Below are positions 47,301 to 55,268 of a stretch of DNA of 64,000 bases, piece by piece (within the stretch, counting starts at the first letter, position 1; every line of letters starts with the position of its first letter). The notes beneath the pieces are model-generated. The model ran no database searches and was not told the DNA's origin. It saw only the letters and a program-made list of their open reading frames with translations. The translations under genes were made by a program, and so were the position numbers. Origin of the DNA: Chitinophaga arvensicola (GTDB lineage Bacteria; Bacteroidota; Bacteroidia; Chitinophagales; Chitinophagaceae); contig NZ_FOJG01000002.1 in NCBI RefSeq assembly GCF_900110835.1, positions 1,578,979 to 1,642,978 of the forward strand, in the 5' to 3' direction.

Positions 47301-47556
47301 CGTTGGCGCTTACCGACTGGATATACATGGCGCCGGGCGTACCGTTTACCTGGTTTTCAATGGGCGTGGTCACTGTTTCTTCTACCGTTGTGGAGTTGGC
47401 TCCCACGTAACTGGCCCTTACATCTGTAACCGGCGGTGCGATATCCGGCAGCTGTGCAATGGGGAGGTTAAACATGCAGATGAGCCCTACAATCACAATA
47501 ATGATGGCAATTACGATCGTAGTATTCTTGCGCTCTATAAATGTTTTTGAGATCAT
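44383..47556 (-). CDS. RND efflux pump permease (HAE-1, AcrB/MexB type)
   Basis: A 1057-residue protein with twelve membrane helices and two large periplasmic domains. It has the N-terminal FIERKNTTIVIAIIIVIVG helix, the helix-4 proton-relay Asp pair in GIVVDDAIVVVEAV, and GLAAKNAILIVEF in helix 10. The proton-driven pump exports drugs or other amphiphiles in a tripartite complex. It lies downstream of the adaptor and outer-membrane genes. No TetR or AraC-type regulator gene is next to the operon. Confidence 0.95.
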   Translation of the reverse strand: MISKTFIERKNTTIVIAIIIVIVGLICMFNLPIAQLPDIAPPVTDVRASYVGANSTTVEETVTTPIENQVNGTPGAMYIQSVSANDGSMSITVSFKLGTDPDIATLDVQNRVSLALPSTPDEVRRVGVTVKKRSNDMLMVIALNSPKGKHTREFLDNYLNIYLKPELARLAGVGDVNAFSQDYSMRIWLNPDKMAALGLTAGDISRAITEQNQQVPAGSIGAAPMRSSQAFEYTVSVKGRLATSEEFGNVIVATSQNGSLVRLRDVARIDLGSFTYAIEAKADGKTGSGMAIYLAPGANALDVNDLVEKKMNEMAKSFPEDVKWLVPFESTSFVKISIKEVIQTFVEALILVVIVVFVFLQNWRATIIPILVIPISLIGTFIFFQLLGFSINTLTLFGFVLAIGIVVDDAIVVVEAVQHHIDANLMSPREATFKAMSEVQGPVIAIALILAAVFVPVAFIPGVSGRLYQQFALTIAFSVLLSAFLALTLTPALTAILLRPAHLTQKSTGLNKIFFKFNEWFERFTNRYGKGVMFSIRKTPAVLVIMAVIFVAAFYLFKKTPTTFVPQEDMGAMFIALELPEASSSQRTKEVVAQVSDILLKDSAVLHFFGITGINFVANATKPNSGTFFVSLRPWDERYAHGDNMGKVLGRIQMATSRIIGANIICIPSPTLRGLGNTGGFSFMLEQRSNPDINQFLQVMGQFLMKANQRPEIARAYAFFSANTPQFNVEVDRDKCKQLGVAVSDVFNALQTFLGGLYVNDFTKFSRSFRVVLQADSTYRTSINNLNTYYVRNATGQMVPLSALITTQKASGAPVINHFNLYRSVEINGDSKPGYSSGDAINALKSVAAEVLPENFSFEWANVSLQEIEAGNSSVLIFALSILFVFLLLTALYESWSVPFSVLLAVPIALFGSILALSLTKQSNSVYSQIGLITLIGLAAKNAILIVEFCKERVDRGMPLLDATLEAVKLRLRPILMTSFAFILGVLPLCLAQGAGAASRVNIGFTVVGGMLAATLLGIFTVPVLYVLITKVSYGKKKLADLEAHGNEEKKPKGLGE

Positions 47557-47577
47557 ACTGTGAGAGTGATTTAGTAT

Positions 47578-48717
47578 TTATTGTTTGCCTGCCCCTTGTC
47601 CTGCTCCTGCAATGTTCACAGTGTCGCCGGGTTTCACGCGCTGGAGTCCTTCCACCACTATCCTGTCGCCGGCTTTCAGGCCGCTGGTCACCAGCTGCAT
47701 GGTATCAGTCACAGCGCCGGGAACGATGTCCTGTGCGCCGATCACATTATCTTTTGAAACAGTATACACGCTGGTTTCGGATAAGTTCTGGATAATGGCT
47801 TTGGCCGGGATAGCCAGCTGGGTAGCCGGTGTGCCGTATTGCATAACCACCACGATACTCATACCGGATTTCAGCATACTGTCTTTATTGTCAAACACGA
47901 GACGTACGCGAACCGTGCCCGTAGTAGGATCTACAATATTGTTGATCGTTAACACCTTACCGGCTTCGCTGTAGCGGGTGCCGTCACCGAACTGGATAAA
48001 GAATTTCTCGTCACCGCCTTTTCCGTTCTGGATGCGGAGGAATTCCGGGAGGCGGGCCTGGGGAATATCCATATCAGCAAACATAGGGTGTTCGTTGACG
48101 ATGGTGTTGATGAGGGTTTGGCCGGCATTGATCACATCTCCCACCTTGATCTGGGCGATACCTATCTTACCGCTTACGGGTGCTTTTACCACGGCGTGGT
48201 TTACATCCGTACCGGCCCTGGCTACGGATGCTTTTGCTGCGGCCACATTGGCCTGGGCAGTGAGCATAGCCGTGTAGGCCTGATCCACGGTTTGTTTGGA
48301 GATGGCATCGTGATCGAGCAGGGATTTATACCTTTCGTAGTCGCGTTGCCGTTGTGCCAGGTCTGCTTCTGCCTGTTGCTGGGTGGCAGCCACCTGGCCG
48401 TATGCGGCAGCATAGCGGCTTCTGTCTATATCATATAAAGCTTGTCCCTTTGTAACGCTGCTGCCATCGGCCACCCGGATGGCTTCCAGGTAACCGGAAA
48501 CATCCGGTTTCAGCTGTACTATGTCGTGGGCCACGAGGGTAGCAGGGAATTTTTCCGCCACGGTATAGGAGGCTGGCTGTACTTCCACCGCCACTACGGT
48601 GGCTTTCATCTTCCCCATCATAGCGGCCTGCTGCTGTTGCTTTTTGCTGTTGCCACAGGCCACACAGAGTATCATTCCTGCCACATAAAAGGTCCGCTTG
48701 TAATTTATTAGATACAT
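47578..48717 (-). CDS. RND efflux periplasmic adaptor lipoprotein
   Basis: A 379-residue membrane fusion protein. The lipobox is LCVAC with Cys21. Next come a lipoyl-like half motif (VQLKPDVSGYLEAI), an alpha-helical hairpin (about residues 95-160), the second lipoyl half (VVKAPVSGKIGI), a beta-barrel and a membrane-proximal domain. It bridges the inner-membrane pump and the TolC channel. It lies 21 bp before the pump gene and 36 bp after the TolC gene. Confidence 0.93.
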   Translation of the reverse strand: MYLINYKRTFYVAGMILCVACGNSKKQQQQAAMMGKMKATVVAVEVQPASYTVAEKFPATLVAHDIVQLKPDVSGYLEAIRVADGSSVTKGQALYDIDRSRYAAAYGQVAATQQQAEADLAQRQRDYERYKSLLDHDAISKQTVDQAYTAMLTAQANVAAAKASVARAGTDVNHAVVKAPVSGKIGIAQIKVGDVINAGQTLINTIVNEHPMFADMDIPQARLPEFLRIQNGKGGDEKFFIQFGDGTRYSEAGKVLTINNIVDPTTGTVRVRLVFDNKDSMLKSGMSIVVVMQYGTPATQLAIPAKAIIQNLSETSVYTVSKDNVIGAQDIVPGAVTDTMQLVTSGLKAGDRIVVEGLQRVKPGDTVNIAGAGQGAGKQ

Positions 48718-48753
48718 ATGAGAAATTGATTGCGAATTACGAATGCTGATACT

Positions 48754-50100
48754 TTATTTGATTTTGCCCATGGCTTTATCCAGGTCTGTTTTGCTGATCA
48801 GGGTATTTAACAACGCCTGCACATAATCAACCTGCGCCTGTTTGAGATCACTTTCTGCCGAGGTTACGTCCAGGCTGGTGGCTACTCCCTGTTCAAATTT
48901 GAGTACAATACGGTCGTAGATCCCCTGGGTAAGCCCCATATTTGTTTTCTGGGTAACCATTTTGGCTTTGTTATTCAGGTAGACGGTATTGGCGTTGGTG
49001 ACTTCCAGCTTAATCTGTTGGGACAGGTAATCCAGATCATTTTGTGATTTCTTCAGTGTGATCTGGTTTTGCCGGATCTGATGTAACCGTTCGGTGCCGG
49101 TAAAAATGGGCCATGCGAGGGTAACACCGAGGGCAGAGGCCCCGAAACCTGTTTTATAGAGATCCCCGAAATCTGTAGAGAAATAATTCCATCCATAATT
49201 TACATAAGCGCTCAATGAGGGCAGGTAACCCATCTTTTTGCTTTTCAGGCTCAGTTCATTGATGGCAATCTGGGTGGTCTGGATATCGTATTCCACTCGG
49301 TCCTGTACCCGGTAGTCGATGGTATCGGTCAGAAAATCGTCCGCGTTCAGGTCCTGTACCTTTTCCGTGAGGTCCAGTTTTGCTTCCTGTGGCATCCCCA
49401 TCTGGAACTTTAATAACTGGGTCGTATATACGAGTAACCGGATCTGGGTTTCAATATCGGTGACCACATTGTTGTAGGATACCTGGATACGGTCTACGTC
49501 CACTCTTTCTGCTACGCCTACATCATACCGGGCTTTGGTATCTTTGAGGGTTTTCTCCAGCTGCTCCATATTGGATTTGGACAGGCGGATATTTTCTTCG
49601 TTGGCCAGCACGGCGTAATACGCTTTTGAAATGGCCACGCGGGTATCGATTTCCGTTCTTTTATAGGTTCTCTCTGCCAGTCCCCCGTATACTTTGGCGG
49701 CTTTCAGTCCCAGGAAGTAATCGCTGTTGAAGATCGTCTGGTTTACCTGACCGGTAACAGAAGAAGCGAAGCGGGTTCCGAACTGAACGGGGATTTTTTC
49801 GGGAGAAGTAGGGTTGGTCAGATCGGGAATCAGGGACGTTGCCAGTTTCATGTTATCCGTAAAGCTGGCGTTGATGTCTGCATGGGGTAACAGCTTTCCG
49901 GTGGCTTCCTTGATCTGCTCCCTGGAGAAATTGATATCCAGGCGGGCATTTACGACATCGTTCTGGTGTGCCAGTCCGTATTGTATGCAATTGGCCAGAT
50001 TAAAAGCAAAAGGTCCCTGCTGCGTTGTATCTATCTGCCCGTAAGCCGTGGTGATCCCTGACAATAAAAGAATGGTGAATAGAAAAAGACGACAATGCAT
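48754..50100 (-). CDS. TolC family outer-membrane efflux channel
   Basis: 448 residues from the ATG at 50100 (MHCRLFLFTILL). The frame also opens 16 codons upstream at 50148, but the later start puts the signal peptide (ending TTAYGQ) at the N-terminus. Two repeated alpha-helical/beta-barrel halves are visible: NVVNARLDINFSREQI and the C-terminal QGVATSLDVTSAESDL. It is the first gene of the efflux operon (outer membrane, adaptor, pump, methyltransferase). Confidence 0.9.
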   Translation of the reverse strand: MHCRLFLFTILLLSGITTAYGQIDTTQQGPFAFNLANCIQYGLAHQNDVVNARLDINFSREQIKEATGKLLPHADINASFTDNMKLATSLIPDLTNPTSPEKIPVQFGTRFASSVTGQVNQTIFNSDYFLGLKAAKVYGGLAERTYKRTEIDTRVAISKAYYAVLANEENIRLSKSNMEQLEKTLKDTKARYDVGVAERVDVDRIQVSYNNVVTDIETQIRLLVYTTQLLKFQMGMPQEAKLDLTEKVQDLNADDFLTDTIDYRVQDRVEYDIQTTQIAINELSLKSKKMGYLPSLSAYVNYGWNYFSTDFGDLYKTGFGASALGVTLAWPIFTGTERLHQIRQNQITLKKSQNDLDYLSQQIKLEVTNANTVYLNNKAKMVTQKTNMGLTQGIYDRIVLKFEQGVATSLDVTSAESDLKQAQVDYVQALLNTLISKTDLDKAMGKIK

Positions 50101-50242
50101 ACTTATTACTTTGAAAGTATATGATGATTGATAGATACTTAACAACAAACAGGTAAAAAGGTTCTGTGGGGTGGTTCCCTAAAATACCTTCCCGGGAAAA
50201 TGAACAGGAAAGCGATTAGCCGTCCGCTAAAAGCTATTTTCG

Positions 50243-50250
50243 TATCTTTC
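50243..50250 (+). promoter_or_regulatory. Putative -7 box for the TMEM175-like gene
   Basis: TATCTTTC, one mismatch to TAnnTTTG, 20 bp before the ATG at 50270. Confidence 0.4.
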
Positions 50251-50269
50251 GGAAAAGTTATTGTTAACT

Positions 50270-50980
50270 ATGTCTATGTCTGTTATAAAAGAACCCAAAC
50301 CGTTTCATCGTGAGCTTGAGTTGGAGCGTTTGATTTTTTTCAGTGACGCGGTGTTTGCCATTGCCATTACTTTAATCGTTCTTCAGATCAAATTGCCTGA
50401 TCTTCCTGAAAAAGTGCCTGCCGACCGTTACTGGGAGTTATTTAAGCCTGCTGCTATCCAGTTTTTAACCTTTGCAGCAAGTTTTGTGTTTATCGGGAAC
50501 TTCTGGGTACGGCATCTTCAATTATGCCGGTTTCTCCAAAATTACAATGAAGGATTGATTCATCGTCATCTTTTCTTTTTATTTTTTATTGTGTTGTTCC
50601 CTTTTTCTACATCGGCGTTATTGCAGACGAATGCCCACTATATGTTGCCTTTTTTTATCTACCTGTGCGACCTGGCGGGCTGTCTGGCGGCTTTGTTCTG
50701 GATCAGCTACTATGTTTTCCAGAAAAATCCGGACCTGGCGGTGCCGGGGCATCATACCGAAAAAGAATTATTATACCAGCGGTTTAAATATGGTTTCCTT
50801 ACTATGGCGACCGGTTTTACCTGTATTGCGATGACATATTTCCTGTACCCGGAGAATACAGCGTACCAGCGTATCAGTTATATGCTTATTCCGGCACTGG
50901 CTTTATTCAATTATTTCCGTTTAAAGATAAAAAAACGTAATACGCTCCGCCTGGTACACAAAATGGAACCCAATCACTGA
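50270..50980 (+). CDS. TMEM175 family potassium-channel-like protein
   Basis: A 236-residue membrane protein with about six helices. The first helix carries the family motif ERLIFFSDAVFAIAITLIV (the FSD motif that caps the pore). Bacterial TMEM175 (DUF1211) proteins form tetrameric K+ channels; length fits a single-repeat bacterial form. The start could be either ATG at 50270 or 50276. An upstream TTG at 50261 is less likely. It is followed after 11 bp by a DUF2157 gene, likely in the same transcript. Confidence 0.85.
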   Translation: MSMSVIKEPKPFHRELELERLIFFSDAVFAIAITLIVLQIKLPDLPEKVPADRYWELFKPAAIQFLTFAASFVFIGNFWVRHLQLCRFLQNYNEGLIHRHLFFLFFIVLFPFSTSALLQTNAHYMLPFFIYLCDLAGCLAALFWISYYVFQKNPDLAVPGHHTEKELLYQRFKYGFLTMATGFTCIAMTYFLYPENTAYQRISYMLIPALALFNYFRLKIKKRNTLRLVHKMEPNH

Positions 50981-50991
50981 AAAAGCAGCCT

Positions 50992-52032
50992 ATGTTAGAA
51001 TTAGACAAAAAGGAGGCCCAGGTGCTGCAACGCGCTATTCAGCGCTGGCAGCAGGACCGGCTCATCAGCGATGAACAGGCGGGATCGCTGAAGGAGAGTT
51101 TCAAAGTGGTGAATACCGACTGGCAAACCATTACGCTCTACATTTTTATAGCGGCTATTTCCTGTGCGCTGATGGCTTTCGGGTCGCTGGTACTGGATGA
51201 GAAGTGGATAGAGATTATCCGGAAGAAATTTTCTCTAACAGACGGCGTGATTGCCCTTCTTTTTGCCGCATTAACTATTTTCCTCTGTTATGAAGGCTGG
51301 CGGAGAAATAAACATCAACCGTTGTTTTCGTTTAACCGGGAATTATTCTGGCTGCTGCCTGTACTTAGTATAGGCGTCAGCGTGGTATATCTCGGCAAAA
51401 GCGTAAATTACCTGGACGGCAATTATGGCGCGTTCTGGCTGCTGGCCACGGCATGTTTCGGCGTATTGGGCATTGTGCTTCATTCCCGGTTGATGTGGAT
51501 CGCCACTTTGCTTTGCCTGATTCCGGCCTATGTAAAGCTCACCTACTACCTCACCAACGACGCCTCCTATTTCCTTGGCATGAACCTCCCCTGCCGTATG
51601 GCCCTGCTGGGCGTGCTGCTGATTGGGGTGGCCTGGCTGCTCCGGCAATTCCGGGTATATGCCCCCATCAAAGAAATTACCTGGAGCGGGGGCTGGCTTC
51701 TGTTCCTGGTTTCCGGCTGGCTGATCTCCATCTTCGGCAATTGCGGCACCTGGGATGAATGGCAGCAATTGCGGCAGGTACACCTGTTGCAGTGGGTGAT
51801 TATATATACGGTGATCTGTGCAGGCGTTTTTCTGCTGGGACTGAAAATGAAAGACGATCTGTTGCGGGATCTTGGCGTGGCCTTCCTGTTGCTTGACCTG
51901 TATACCCGTTACTTTGAATACCTCTGGGACTTTACCAACAAGGGGCTTTTCTTCGGGGTGATGGCATTGTCGTTCTGGTGGGTGGGCCGGCTTATTGAGA
52001 AGCGGATGCGACAGGGCGCCGGGCGAAAATAA
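50992..52032 (+). CDS. DUF2157 domain membrane protein
   Basis: A 346-residue protein: a soluble N-terminal region of about 50 residues with a helical WQQDRLISDEQAG segment, then about ten membrane helices. The N-terminal 'L..R.I..W...GLIS.EQA..L' pattern is that of DUF2157. Function unknown. It sits directly after the TMEM175-like gene. Beyond its stop, GCCTGCGG and CCGCAGGC (about 52038-52081) could form a long-loop hairpin before the converging terpene synthase gene. Confidence 0.8.
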   Translation: MLELDKKEAQVLQRAIQRWQQDRLISDEQAGSLKESFKVVNTDWQTITLYIFIAAISCALMAFGSLVLDEKWIEIIRKKFSLTDGVIALLFAALTIFLCYEGWRRNKHQPLFSFNRELFWLLPVLSIGVSVVYLGKSVNYLDGNYGAFWLLATACFGVLGIVLHSRLMWIATLLCLIPAYVKLTYYLTNDASYFLGMNLPCRMALLGVLLIGVAWLLRQFRVYAPIKEITWSGGWLLFLVSGWLISIFGNCGTWDEWQQLRQVHLLQWVIIYTVICAGVFLLGLKMKDDLLRDLGVAFLLLDLYTRYFEYLWDFTNKGLFFGVMALSFWWVGRLIEKRMRQGAGRK

Positions 52033-52119
52033 AAGGGCCTGCGGCGTTTGTCATCTCCCTAAAATAACAACTACCGCAGGCTTCATACCGATAAATAAAT
52101 ACAATGACCCGGCTGTATC

Positions 52120-53094
52120 TTAAGCAGCCACTACATCTCCCAGGGCGATTCCATACCGGCCTGTATCTTTGATGCTCCAATCGTAATTGCCGGTGATCCA
52201 GGAGCGTAATACGGATACATACCGCAATAATTCATAATCTGTTTCCACTCCTTTTAGCGGCAGGAGTTTTTCCAGCGTCACAAAAATGGCGACTTCCTCG
52301 TTGTGCATACGGGCGGCCTCGTTAATGGCCTCCTGGAGTGAACATTGCCGGTCGTGCTGCAATACCAGCACGAGGTTGTGTACATCGCCCTGCCTGGACT
52401 CCTTGGTGCAGGAGAAGAGGTCGTTGGCCCAGCAAACGATGTTGTTGCAGGCCTGGATCATTCGCTGCAGCAGGGCTTGTTCCACCACATCCCTTGGGAG
52501 ATAGATCTTTTCGATGATCTCGATGGCTTCAATATCGGCCAGGAGGGCGCCGGTGAAGGGACGCATGTGTACATAGTCGGCCACAGAAGGCACGATACCG
52601 GCTTCGCGGTTTTCGGCTTCCCATATGCAGGAAGTAAAATAATCGCTCATGCTGCGGATGAAGCGAAGCCGCCAGGCGGCGCTGCCAATGGCTCTCATCC
52701 GTTCCCAGATGCTGCTCAGGGCAGCGGGTAGCGGGGCGCCGGTGGCAGGTGTGATGAGCCGGTTATGCTGCAGGATGTCCATGAATCCTGCCATCATGGC
52801 TCTCAGGTAATCGGCTTTACGGCCCATGGACGCTTCATCGCACTGGTCGTCCAGGATGAACAACCAGGTGTTAAAGTCGGCGATGATACAGAGTTCGTGT
52901 AAAGCCGCATCCGGGAAGGCTCTGGCAGCCAGCCACGCAAAACGGGCTTTTTCAAAGCGTCGCCACGCCAGGTCGGACGTAATGAGGCCGTAGGATCTGA
53001 CCCAGGAGCTGATATGTTCCTGGGCTTCCTGTACATGTTGATTGAGGCCGGACGGAAATGGATAGCTGATAGCTGGCATTTGGATGGTTGTCAT
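52120..53094 (-). CDS. Class I terpene synthase
   Basis: A 324-residue single-domain terpene cyclase. The aspartate-rich metal motif is D82-D83-Q-C-D86-E87, the pyrophosphate-sensor Arg lies in HMRPFTG (Arg178), and the NSE triad is N224-D225-x2-S228-x3-E232. The C-terminal RY pair is in [10 protein letters not shown]. All Mg2+ and diphosphate ligands look intact, so it should ionise and cyclise a linear prenyl diphosphate (C15 or C20) in the cytoplasm. Chain length and product cannot be read. The idi gene lies 205 bp upstream on the same strand. Confidence 0.92.
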   Translation of the reverse strand: MTTIQMPAISYPFPSGLNQHVQEAQEHISSWVRSYGLITSDLAWRRFEKARFAWLAARAFPDAALHELCIIADFNTWLFILDDQCDEASMGRKADYLRAMMAGFMDILQHNRLITPATGAPLPAALSSIWERMRAIGSAAWRLRFIRSMSDYFTSCIWEAENREAGIVPSVADYVHMRPFTGALLADIEAIEIIEKIYLPRDVVEQALLQRMIQACNNIVCWANDLFSCTKESRQGDVHNLVLVLQHDRQCSLQEAINEAARMHNEEVAIFVTLEKLLPLKGVETDYELLRYVSVLRSWITGNYDWSIKDTGRYGIALGDVVAA

Positions 53095-53299
53095 GTGTCT
53101 TTGGGTTTAATAGTTAAAATATCGAGGGTAATCAAATGACGTCGGCGTTTCCGGGGGAGGCCCGGAAAAAACGAAAAAGTGCAGGCATGCAGAGGCAGCC
53201 GCCACTGAAAGCAGTCAATAATGGAGGTAGGTGCAGGTAATTTTATGGTATTAAAACAACCCGGTTAACAGCAAAAGTCTGGCATAGTAAAATAAAGGT

Positions 53300-53836
53300 T
53301 TATGATATCACACTGGCCGGAACATTAAGATATTCTAATACTAAAGGCAACGCACGATGAAACCAGATGGTGAATGCGGCGGGTTCTTTGTCCATTAATT
53401 CCAGGATTTTGCCGGAAGACAGGTAGCGGTAATCATCTACTTCTGATGGCGTTGGCGTAATAGGGCCATTATAGGTGCCTAAAAGTACATGGTCAAATTC
53501 ATGTTCTGTGAGCCCGTTGTCAAAGCCTGTTTTATAGGTAAACGAAAAGATTTCCCGGAGTTCACAATCGAACCCCATTTCTTCCTGGAGGCGGCGATGG
53601 GCGGCTACAGCTGTGTCTTCACCAGGATAAGGGTGGCTACAGCAAGCATTTGTCCAAAGGCCGGCAGAATGATATTTTTCCAGCGCCCTGCGCTGCAATA
53701 AAATCTCGCCTGCATCATTGATGATAAATACAGAAAAAGCGCGATGAAGCAATCCCTTCTCATGAGCAGCCATTTTCTCCATCGTTCCAATAGGCTCATC
53801 CTGTTCGTTCACTAATATTACGTCCGGTGATTTCAT
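53300..53836 (-). CDS. idi: Isopentenyl-diphosphate delta-isomerase, type I
   Basis: A 178-residue Nudix-fold enzyme with NACCSHPYPGED (catalytic Cys near 65-66, metal-binding His nearby), the Nudix-like AHRRLQEEMGF helix, and the catalytic Glu in LTEHEFDHVLLG. It interconverts IPP and DMAPP, giving the starter and extender units for prenyl chains. The position upstream of the terpene synthase suggests precursor supply. The -7 box ends only eight bases before the ATG, so the transcript may have almost no leader. Confidence 0.94.
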   Translation of the reverse strand: MKSPDVILVNEQDEPIGTMEKMAAHEKGLLHRAFSVFIINDAGEILLQRRALEKYHSAGLWTNACCSHPYPGEDTAVAAHRRLQEEMGFDCELREIFSFTYKTGFDNGLTEHEFDHVLLGTYNGPITPTPSEVDDYRYLSSGKILELMDKEPAAFTIWFHRALPLVLEYLNVPASVIS

Positions 53837-53843
53837 AGTGTGT

Positions 53844-53851
53844 CAAAGATA
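53844..53851 (-). promoter_or_regulatory. Putative -7 box for idi, implying a near-leaderless mRNA
   Basis: Minus-strand TATCTTTG, exact TAnnTTTG match. With the usual 5-7 nt to the start of transcription, the leader would be 0-3 nt. Confidence 0.5.
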
Positions 53852-54013
53852 TTTTAAATACGCTTCCGGCGGATAAAAATAGGATAAACATCAAATATAC
53901 TACACCTGATACAGATATTAATTGGTTGAATGGTTAACAGCAATACTTTAACGGTTACTTAGATAAATATAATATAAATTTTCCGGACTTTTGTAATATT
54001 AACAACAACGAAA

Positions 54014-54487
54014 ATGGCAGAAGACTTACAGGTCAGCGGCGGAGATAAAGCAGCACAATACACCTCGCTGATCCCACAAATAAAAGGATTACTGGACGGA
54101 GAACCCGACCTGGTGGCCAATCTGGCAAATGTAGCCGCTGCGCTTAAAGAGCAGTTTGGCTGGTTCTGGGTAGGTTTCTACCTCGTGAAAGGAGAAGAAC
54201 TTGTGCTTGGCCCCTTCCAGGGACCAATAGCGTGTACCCGTATCCGTAAGAACAAAGGCGTTTGCGGTACCAGCTGGGCGCAGGCCAGCACCTTGATTGT
54301 ACCGGATGTGGAAGCCTTTCCGGGACATATTGCCTGTAGCAGTTTATCCAGGTCTGAAATCGTAGTTCCACTGGTCCGCAACGGAGAAGTAAAAGCCGTT
54401 CTGGATGTGGACAGCGAGCACCTGGCACATTTTGATACCACCGACCAGGCTTACCTGGAGGAAATTGTGGCATTGATTGTGATATAG
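54014..54487 (+). CDS. msrC: Free methionine-(R)-sulfoxide reductase (GAF domain)
   Basis: A 157-residue GAF-domain protein with the three conserved cysteines of fRMsr: Cys74 (GPIACTRI), Cys84 (KGVCG) and Cys108 (HIACSS). These are spaced exactly as Cys84/94/118 in the E. coli enzyme. It reduces free methionine-R-sulfoxide, with thioredoxin as likely electron donor (trxA is present in this window). It is cytoplasmic, followed by the PHP phosphatase gene after 40 bp. Confidence 0.92.
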   Translation: MAEDLQVSGGDKAAQYTSLIPQIKGLLDGEPDLVANLANVAAALKEQFGWFWVGFYLVKGEELVLGPFQGPIACTRIRKNKGVCGTSWAQASTLIVPDVEAFPGHIACSSLSRSEIVVPLVRNGEVKAVLDVDSEHLAHFDTTDQAYLEEIVALIVI

Positions 54488-54527
54488 CCAGGCGGAATTT
54501 TATATCATCGCCTCATTGTGAAACCAT

Positions 54528-55268
54528 ATGCTTTTTTTCCGCAGAAAAAATAACGATACACATCCGCCGGCAGACCTGCTGGCCTTCATGAGCACCGATA
54601 TCCACTCGCACCTGGTGCCCGGAGTGGATGACGGTGTGCAGGATGTAGCCACCTCCTTACATTTTATTGAGCAACTACAGGGAATGGGTATCCGTAAAAT
54701 TATTACCACACCGCATATCATGATGGACAGGTATCCGAATTCAACAGATACCCTGACCACACCCTATCAGCAGGTGCAGGAACAACTGCTGCAACGTAGC
54801 AGTCCCCTCCCCTTTCATTTTGCCGCTGAATATTACCTGGATGAACAGTTTGTACCATTACTGCAAAAACCGCTGCTCACGATCTCCGGGAATAAAGTAT
54901 TGGTAGAAATTTCGTTTATGTCGGCGCCCATGCAACTGGCCCAATGGTTGTTCGATATCCAGGCAGCTGGCTATCAGCCTGTGCTGGCGCATCCGGAGCG
55001 ATATGCCTATTATCATTCCGATATACAGCAGTATGAACAACTGAAAAAACAGGGTTGCCTGCTCCAGCTCAATCTGCTCTCCCTTACCGGTTATTATGGC
55101 AAACATATACAGCAGGCGGCGGAGAAGATGGTTGCTGCCGGATTACCAGATCTTATTGGTACAGATCTTCACCACGACAAGCATCTCCGGGCTATTACCG
55201 GTATTGCCGCCAACAGCAAACTCCGGAAAGTACTGGATCATTATCCTTTCGGCAACGCTACCTTATAA
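54528..55268 (+). CDS. PHP-family tyrosine phosphatase, CpsB/YwqE type
   Basis: A 246-residue protein with the metal-binding D24-I-H26-S-H28 and D34-D35 motifs, then TTPHIM, VLAHPERY and GTDLHHDKH at the C-terminus. This is the complete PHP ligand set. Family members dephosphorylate the tyrosine kinase that controls capsule polymerisation. Its location beside the exopolysaccharide cluster supports that role, but no BY-kinase gene is in the window. Its last 11 bp overlap the converging T9SS type B gene. Confidence 0.88.
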   Translation: MLFFRRKNNDTHPPADLLAFMSTDIHSHLVPGVDDGVQDVATSLHFIEQLQGMGIRKIITTPHIMMDRYPNSTDTLTTPYQQVQEQLLQRSSPLPFHFAAEYYLDEQFVPLLQKPLLTISGNKVLVEISFMSAPMQLAQWLFDIQAAGYQPVLAHPERYAYYHSDIQQYEQLKKQGCLLQLNLLSLTGYYGKHIQQAAEKMVAAGLPDLIGTDLHHDKHLRAITGIAANSKLRKVLDHYPFGNATL

